A program made the position numbers and the translations under genes. Shown here piece after piece: positions 58,150 to 64,000 of a DNA stretch of 64,000 nucleotides. Under the pieces are notes generated by a model, which worked only from the letters and a program-made list of their open reading frames with translations, did not search any database and was not told the origin of the DNA. The stretch lies in contig CM036617.1 of assembly GCA_020746105.1 (NCBI GenBank), forward strand, positions 170,900,412-170,964,411, in the 5' to 3' direction. This stretch comes from Trogon surrucura. Taxonomy: Eukaryota; Chordata; Aves; Trogoniformes; Trogonidae. Within the stretch, counting starts at the first letter, position 1. Each line of letters opens with the position of its first letter.

Positions 58150-58993
58150 AAACTCTTGAAACTTCTAAACTTCTTAATGGGGAAAAATAGTTTTTTTTTT
58201 CTTTTCTACTTTACGTAATTGTCAGGATGATGTTTGGTTCTTGTGATATGTGTGTTCCTTTTTTAAACTGAATTTTTGCTGTGCTTTATTTATGTTGCAG
58301 TGTGATAGAATTTTTAAAGATCAAATGGAAGGCTCCAGTGCCTGCCTGGCAGTACTGGGCTTCTACTTGTGTGTGCTTAATGGTACTTTACAGGTACCAG
58401 AGATAAATGAATGAGACAGGACAAGAATACTGTAATAATGTCACACTGTTACTGAAAGCCAAACTATAGACCACGTGATATTAATGGTAGTGTCCAGAGT
58501 ACATTTTCTGTTGTTCCACCATTTGTGTGTATTATAAAAAAAAAGAGTTAATAAATCTGAATGTAGATGTAGGAGCCTCTACAGGAGGTTTTTTTGTTGC
58601 ACCTGCTTAATGCTCCCATCTCTTTTGTACTATGAACAAGTCATTAGAATATAAGTACAAAATTGAGCAACAGGTAAGAATGTGTAAGTGCTAAAAGTTT
58701 TTCACGATGTCAGTCCATTTTGCAGAAGTAGTATTTAGGTAAACAAAATCTCTAATTCTTTTCAAAAGTAGTACAAGTAAAACTCGTGTTCCGTCCTGAA
58801 AAAGAGCACAGTGGCATAGCAGGTAGCTCCTTCATGTCTATGAATGCTGTAAAGTACACAGATATACAAAACCTGATATTTTGTAGATTTTGTCCCTTAT
58901 CTCAGGGAAAAAAAAACACAAGTATGAGACGTATTTTAATCTTTCTTGATGGTAAGAAAAAGAAAAATGAAATTCTTTCACGCTTTCTTCCAG

Positions 58994-59075
58994 ATTTTAA
59001 CAGACAACTCGTCCAATGAACAGGGTCTAAATAAAGTGTTTGATCTGTGTGTTGTATGTGGAGACAAGGCATCAG
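58994..59075 (+). CDS. NR2C1: NR2C1 exon 5: entry to DNA-binding domain
   Basis: 82 bp from acceptor cttccag to donor CAG|gtattt. It encodes ILTDNSSNEQGLNKVFDLCV and VCGDKAS, plus one base. CVVCGDKASG carries the first two zinc ligands of finger 1 (residues C150 and C153). The intron falls inside finger 1 at the G-R-H-Y-G junction, a common nuclear-receptor intron position. The reading frame joins 61778 exactly. Confidence 0.95.
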
Positions 59076-61777
59076 GTATTTACTTTTCTCTTTCTTTTTT
59101 TTAAAGTTGGTACAAGTCTATAAAAGCAGCTTAAATTGTTCTGAAGCTGTATAACTATTTGCATGCGTACAGATACGTGCACAAACAGAAAGAATACACT
59201 ATGAATACACTACTCTTTCAGTGAAGAATTACGCTAAATGGTACTCTGGTGTCCATGCATGGCATTTAATGTTAGTGCAAATCATAAATTTAATGTTCTC
59301 TACCAGATAATTTTTGCCTTTTCTTTCTTAGGCTGATGCATTTTATTTTCCATTGTAGAAATTTGGGTGATAAAATTACTTGAGTCATAATATTGGTTCT
59401 TCCTTAAAATAAGGTCATGCAGTGAACTTTGTTATTTTTGACAGGTTCTCTTAAAATATATGAGAGACTTCATTATTTTAAATATTAAACCAGTAGGCAA
59501 GGAAGACTGTGCAAGTAGATGAAAGAAATGCTAATGTGAGATTTATGCAGGACAGTTGGTTATTTGAAGAACCATTATTAAAATTGTAAAAATACCTCAT
59601 AAGTAACTCCACTTAAAAAAAAAAAAAAAGCACTTAGGAATGGTATATTCATATAATGCCAAAGTGGAGTGCTAAGGTAGGAAAAGAAAAATGTGTTGTG
59701 CACTAAATTTTGTCTGATGGTGTTAAGAAACTGGAAAGAAATACTGTGGGAGCAGTGCTCCTTCTCCTGCATTCCCTTTGCCTGCCATCAGGTGTTCCAG
59801 ATCTGTCAGAGTTGGAATTACTGGGAGGATGTCTTGTATTTTTTATTTAAAAAGAGGGAACTAAAAGGGCTGTTCCTTAGCATGGTTTAGCTGAAAGCTC
59901 CTTTTTGTTTGCACTGTTTTTGTTAGAGAAGACGATGGGGCGTGAGATGAGACATTTAACTTTGCTCTTTATTTACTTGGCCAAAATTAGTCTTAAGTAG
60001 GAAAGTGGTTGCTTCATTAGAAGTTTCCTATGGTTTTTCAGTGAAACCTGTGTGATGGACCTCCAGTAATACCAAAATGGGCTGGTTGCAGTTAAATGCT
60101 GCTTTTGGGAAGCAATGGGAATGACACGTGTAAATGCTACTTTTGGGAAGTGATGGGAATGACATGTCTAATAAAAATGGGGAGCTGGGGGGTGAAGAAG
60201 TAGTTGATGCTAGGGTATCATCATGACAAGTAGTAGGTGGGGATCAAACTTCCTAGAAAATAAAACCAGTTAAAATTTTTCTACTGTGGCAAAGTGTGGG
60301 ATTACAAATATAGTTCCTAGAGCTCCAAATGCACGTCGGACTTCACTCACCTCAAAGGAGATTTCCACCAAACATAAGGCAAAGGTCAGATCAGACTGCT
60401 TCAATTGGCAAGGCTCCTCTGGCTCCCCTTGAGGAGCTGGAGAGATCCCAGGAGCTTATTCCTCCTGTCCTGACACAGGGATATTGAGCAGCGGTGGTGA
60501 ATTTGGGGAGAATGGTGTGTTCCCCTGAGCAGCTGCAGGTTCTGGGCAGCCTCCTGTGTGTCCGGCAGTGTCGTGCAAGCTGCTGTGCAGACACGACTCT
60601 GGGCTGGAACACAAGGAGCTGTGTCAAAAGAGCAGGTGAAGCAGCAGCCCAGGTGCTTTGTGGAATGGATATTGAGTATTCACAACCCAGCTGCTGTTCA
60701 AATGTTTCACTCAGGAATATTACTTGAATATACACGATGCTTTAAAAATTTCACATTTTAATAGTGTATTAATGTAATGTGAATTTCAAGAAACTTCAAG
60801 GAGGCAAAATTGATGTACCTAAAAATGAAAGTTTGTGAGGAGTGGGGAAAGAGTCTAAAAATGTTTTTCCTTAGAGTAGATCATATTTGAGGTTTATTTC
60901 TGTAATGTGCCCTACTTAGTTCAAAGAGCAGCCTTAGTGCCTCCGCAGTATGTATTTTGAGTGACTGTTGATGATCTTTGTTTTTTTTTTCCTTCAGAAT
61001 CATAGAATTAAAATTGTTGCAGCTGTCAAGCATGCCTTAATCAAAACCAGTACTTTTAAGTAATATTTGTAGTGTGTGTTTTAGCAGAATCAAAACAGTT
61101 TTTTTCTGGAAAATAATTGTTAAACTTGACTTTTTTCTGTCATATATCCTAAAAATTTTTATATGTTAGTATTATGTATTAGATAATTCACAGAACAATT
61201 GGTTTGGGAAAAAAAAAAAATCTACTTTAGATTATTCTTTCATTGAAGTTTTGCTGAAAGTACTAAGGACGTAGAATTACCCTATTAGGAAAATGAAAGG
61301 TGAAAGTAAAGCTTTTAAGTACTGCTGTCAAATGCCATGTTTGCACTTTCCATGGTTCTGTGAAATTTAATGCATATAATTCCAACAGCTGAATTTGTAA
61401 TGAGCGGTAACAGGGCTTGACTGTCAGGATATTTTAAAAAAATAGGTAAAAAAAAGTATAAATTACAAGAGTTTTTTCTATGTTCTTGCTAACCTCTTTT
61501 CTTAGCTTTTTTTAAGAGTGCTGTCAACAGATTCAGCAAGAATATAATAAGCAACTTCCCTATTTGTAAAATCTGCCCTGTTTAACTGCTTTGAGCTAGA
61601 AAAATTATTCACTTGCTTTTTCATGTCATTTTATATTTTAAGATCTGTAACTGTGCAGAAAAAAACACCATAGTTTTTCTGGGTAAAATAGCGAATACTT
61701 TGTTTTTAATAAATATAAACTAAAAAAAAAATTACACTGTAAAATTAATGTTGTGATTTATGTTGTTCCGTAACTAG
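59076..61777 (+). other. NR2C1: NR2C1 intron 5
   Basis: 2.7-kb intron splitting zinc finger 1. It contains a 38-bp tandem duplication (60094-60169) and A/T tracts. Frames at 60391-60761 are chance. Confidence 0.8.
60094..60169. repeat. 38-bp tandem duplication
   Basis: Two adjacent units beginning AAATGCTGCTTTTGGGAAG and AAATGCTACTTTTGGGAAG, each running through ATGGGAATGACA. They differ at only a few positions. Confidence 0.85.
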
Positions 61778-61957
61778 GGCGTCACTACGGAGCAGTGACT
61801 TGTGAGGGATGCAAAGGATTCTTTAAGAGGAGCATACGAAAGAATTTAGTTTATTCGTGCCGAGGAACGAAAGACTGTGTCATTAACAAACACCACCGGA
61901 ATCGATGTCAGTACTGTAGGCTGCAGAGATGCATCGCGTTTGGGATGAAACAAGATT
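61778..61957 (+). CDS. NR2C1: NR2C1 exon 6: zinc fingers of the DNA-binding domain
   Basis: 180 bp encoding [40 protein letters not shown] and [20 protein letters not shown]. Finger 1 is completed by C167 and C170. The P-box CEGCKG indicates AGGTCA half-site specificity. Finger 2 uses C186, C192, C202 and C205 (C-x5-C-x9-C-x2-C). The GMKQD end starts the C-terminal extension. The acceptor is taactag and the donor ATT|gtaagt. The last base starts residue 219, a serine in the family. All zinc ligands are intact. Confidence 0.97.
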
Positions 61958-64000
61958 GTAAGTCCAAATAAGTGTAAATTATTTTAGCTGGTGGCTCTGT
62001 TAAAGTTGGTGCTACAAAAGATATGCTTTGTATTAATGCAAATTGTTGTCTTGATTTTATGTTTACAAATCCCTCTGCCATTTTCTTTTAAAGAATTATA
62101 CAAGTGTGCTGTATAAGAAGTCTGAAATGTTTTCAAGCATACATATTGCTTGACTTAATAAGCATACTGCATATGGTAAAATGAATGAATTGTTTTTCCT
62201 AGGTGGAAAATGTCAAGCATGCCTCCATCTTCGTTTTTTGCATATGTAGTACAGTTTTTCTGTGCGTAAATTAAGCTACTGAAAGTTTTGAATCCTTTTA
62301 CTGTCTTGTCACTTTTTCCACAAGCGAGAAAACTTGACAGTTGCTGCTCACTTTTGGCAAAGCTCGGCAGACACAGTTACTCACGAGGCAGAGATCCATA
62401 GTGATTTACAGTTTAGTTCTTACCAATTCCTGCAGATTTCAGTTTCCTCTTTAGATTTCCATACATGGGATGCAGTGATACTGCAATACTCCAGCAGGAA
62501 CAGAACACTATATATGTGGAAAATCAAGCAATACACGAATTTTTCGGCCTCAAAACTGTCATGCTGTTTGTGCACACACAGTGTTAGCCTTGTGCTCTGC
62601 CCTCTGCCATCCCGCTCCATTTGTTGACCCTCACGAACCTCTGTGGACATGCCCCTCCTTACAGCTCTGCTTTTGTCAGCAGAAACCGGTAACTTTTTTT
62701 TCCAACACAGAGGAAATTAATTCAGAAAGGGAGGAAAAGCTGGGGCAGTGAAAGTGAATCCTTATCCCTTTACCCTCTAGTTCAACTGGCAGTATTTTCC
62801 CCCTCCACAGAACAAAATCATTGGGGTTGAGGGTCAGAAGGCAGGAAAAGGATCTCTGGGTCACCGGGGAATACTGAGCGGAGGAGAGAATTGTTTTGGC
62901 ATATGAAGTCTTATTGCTCAGTGGAGTGGGAAGAGGAAAGAAAGCAGCGTTTTGTCCTGTAGCTCCCTCAGGAGGGTTCTTTGTCCCTCGAAGTGTTGAC
63001 AAACTCGGATCCAGCTAGTGAGCAGAGGGTTAGCAAAGGAAGACGGGAGACTTTTGCCTTCATCTCCTGCCCTTTCACGGCACCACTCATGTTACAGGCT
63101 AGCTCTAATGGCATTGTCAATATTTCATTACGTTATGACATTTGGTTTTATGATACTTATCAATGTAAAATTTCAAATAGCATCACAGTCTACTACTAAC
63201 TGAAAAGCTTTTTATTTTTTTCTTTAGTTACAAATTTTCCAAAACTGCATAACTGAAGTAAAAAACAATTCTTATTTGCCTTTGTGTTTTTAAATAAATG
63301 AACGTTCAGGATTCTCTTTATAGACTTCAATGGTTTCTGTGTGCAGTACAATATTAAAGAGGCTCTGCTGGCCAGTAGCCAGTGCTTACCAGACTGGTGA
63401 TTTGAGGCATATTTTAAATTATATATAGCCCTGGTTTGTGGCTATTTCAGGATCTCATTCCAATTTATAAAATTACTTGCACTACTTAAAAATTGTGGAA
63501 GAACAACTTACTGCATATTTTTAAAAGATTTGTACTTTGTAAATAGCTTTCATTAATTAAGTTTTACAGTAGCAGTGTTAGGTCACTGTTATGTTATTGT
63601 TCCAGAAGTTAGATTTTCCCTTTAAACCTTTAAAATCAAACTGTAAACTGGTTTCTTCTGGCTTTATCCCATAGAGCTAGAAAGTTCCCCCTTAGGTATA
63701 ATGCGATAAGTTCCATGTTAATGTTCTCCAATCCATCCAAAGCAAGGTGATGGATCTGTAGACTAAAGCCCAGATTGATTCCACTGAATTTCACTGAGCC
63801 GTTCAAATCAAAAATCTGCTACTTCTCTGAAGTCAGTGGTTGTGGGTCAGGATGTCACCCAGATCTTGAATGGTCTGAACTGAACTTTGTGAATGTCCCT
63901 TTACCTCTGTATTGCCTAAGGTCCCAACTGAGAGCTTTCTTTAAGTGCATAAAGTTACGTGGGTTCAACTCAGACCCACAATCCATGGAGAAGGGTTCCA
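61958..64000 (+). other. NR2C1: NR2C1 intron 6 (5' part)
   Basis: The next family exon (serine codon completion, then VQCERKP-like sequence) is not found before the window edge, so the intron continues beyond 64000. Open frames at 62334-63203 have no similarity to the receptor or anything else recognised. Confidence 0.75.

Larger units (their letters stand above)
55225..58993 (+). other. NR2C1: NR2C1 intron 4
   Basis: 3.8-kb intron with a (TTTTG)n tract at 55321-55343, a CR1 fragment at 55911-56305 and a 17-bp tandem duplication near 58116-58149. No other gene was recognised. Confidence 0.8.
24580..64000 (+). other. NR2C1: NR2C1 gene body, 5' portion
   Basis: NR2C1 (testicular receptor 2, TR2) is an orphan nuclear receptor that binds direct repeats of AGGTCA-type half-sites, alone or with its paralogue NR2C2/TR4, mostly as a repressor. 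Exons found here encode residues 1-218: the N-terminal region and the complete DNA-binding domain. The open end is residue 219, split by the intron starting at 61958. The hinge, ligand-binding domain, remaining exons and 3'UTR lie to the right of the window. NR2C1 rather than NR2C2 is indicated by the MATIEELANQIIEQQMGE start and by the FGD6 neighbour. Confidence 0.93.

Noticed and set aside
62334..63203. Frames after 61957 as the next NR2C1 exon
   Set aside because: None begins with the required two bases completing serine followed by VQCERKP-like sequence at an acceptor. The next exon is presumably beyond 64000.
1..64000. tRNA, rRNA, CRISPR arrays or bacterial operons
   Set aside because: No tRNA-like B box with a matching cloverleaf was noticed, and no spaced repeats. 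Gene structure is plainly vertebrate with introns.

Overview
This is a window of vertebrate nuclear DNA, most likely from a bird. It is AT-rich with long introns and short, well-spliced exons. Its dated repeats are avian in character: several CR1 LINE copies ending in the (ATTCTGTG)n 3' tail, and ERVL-like solo LTRs of types common in bird genomes. I see no bacterial, phage or CRISPR-like content. Nearly all the longer open frames in the window are chance frames. The real coding sequence lies in short exons, which I placed by splice sites, reading phase and similarity to known protein families.

Two protein-coding genes lie head-to-tail on the + strand. Positions 1 to about 21,868 are the 3' part of FGD6, a FYVE, RhoGEF and PH domain protein. 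Ten coding exons (363-18789) encode its last 342 residues: the end of the first PH domain, a complete PI3P-type FYVE zinc finger, a basic linker and the second PH domain. A long 3'UTR follows, ending at an AATAAA at 21846. The DH (RhoGEF) domain lies upstream of the window. After about 2.3 kb of gene-free DNA a strong CpG island (about 24,150-25,420) marks the promoter and noncoding first exon of NR2C1 (testicular receptor 2, TR2). A 20.9-kb first intron then leads to five coding exons (45611-61957) encoding residues 1-218: the N-terminal A/B region and the whole two-zinc-finger DNA-binding domain. The hinge and ligand-binding domain lie beyond the right edge. The same FGD6-NR2C1 neighbourhood and relative orientation are known from mammals.

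Mobile DNA sits in the introns. FGD6 intron 3426-9572 holds two antisense solo LTRs (3891-4454 and 6092-6692). NR2C1 intron 1 holds a 5'-truncated CR1 (32711 to about 35800, minus strand), itself split by a 1,170-bp solo LTR with TG...CA ends and a 5-bp target duplication. Further right in the same intron are a CR1-in-CR1 nest (39740-40281) and other CR1 relics (43382, 44413). Another CR1 relic is in intron 4 (55911).

The most informative observation is biological rather than exotic. NR2C1 exon 3 (50121-50228) is a frame-neutral 36-codon exon that I recall as absent from the main mammalian TR2 protein but that resembles the N-terminus of the paralogue NR2C2/TR4. A second candidate is a perfect 11-bp inverted repeat carrying paired SOX-like sites next to TCF/LEF-like sites (8240-8340). 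I found no convincing undescribed biological system.
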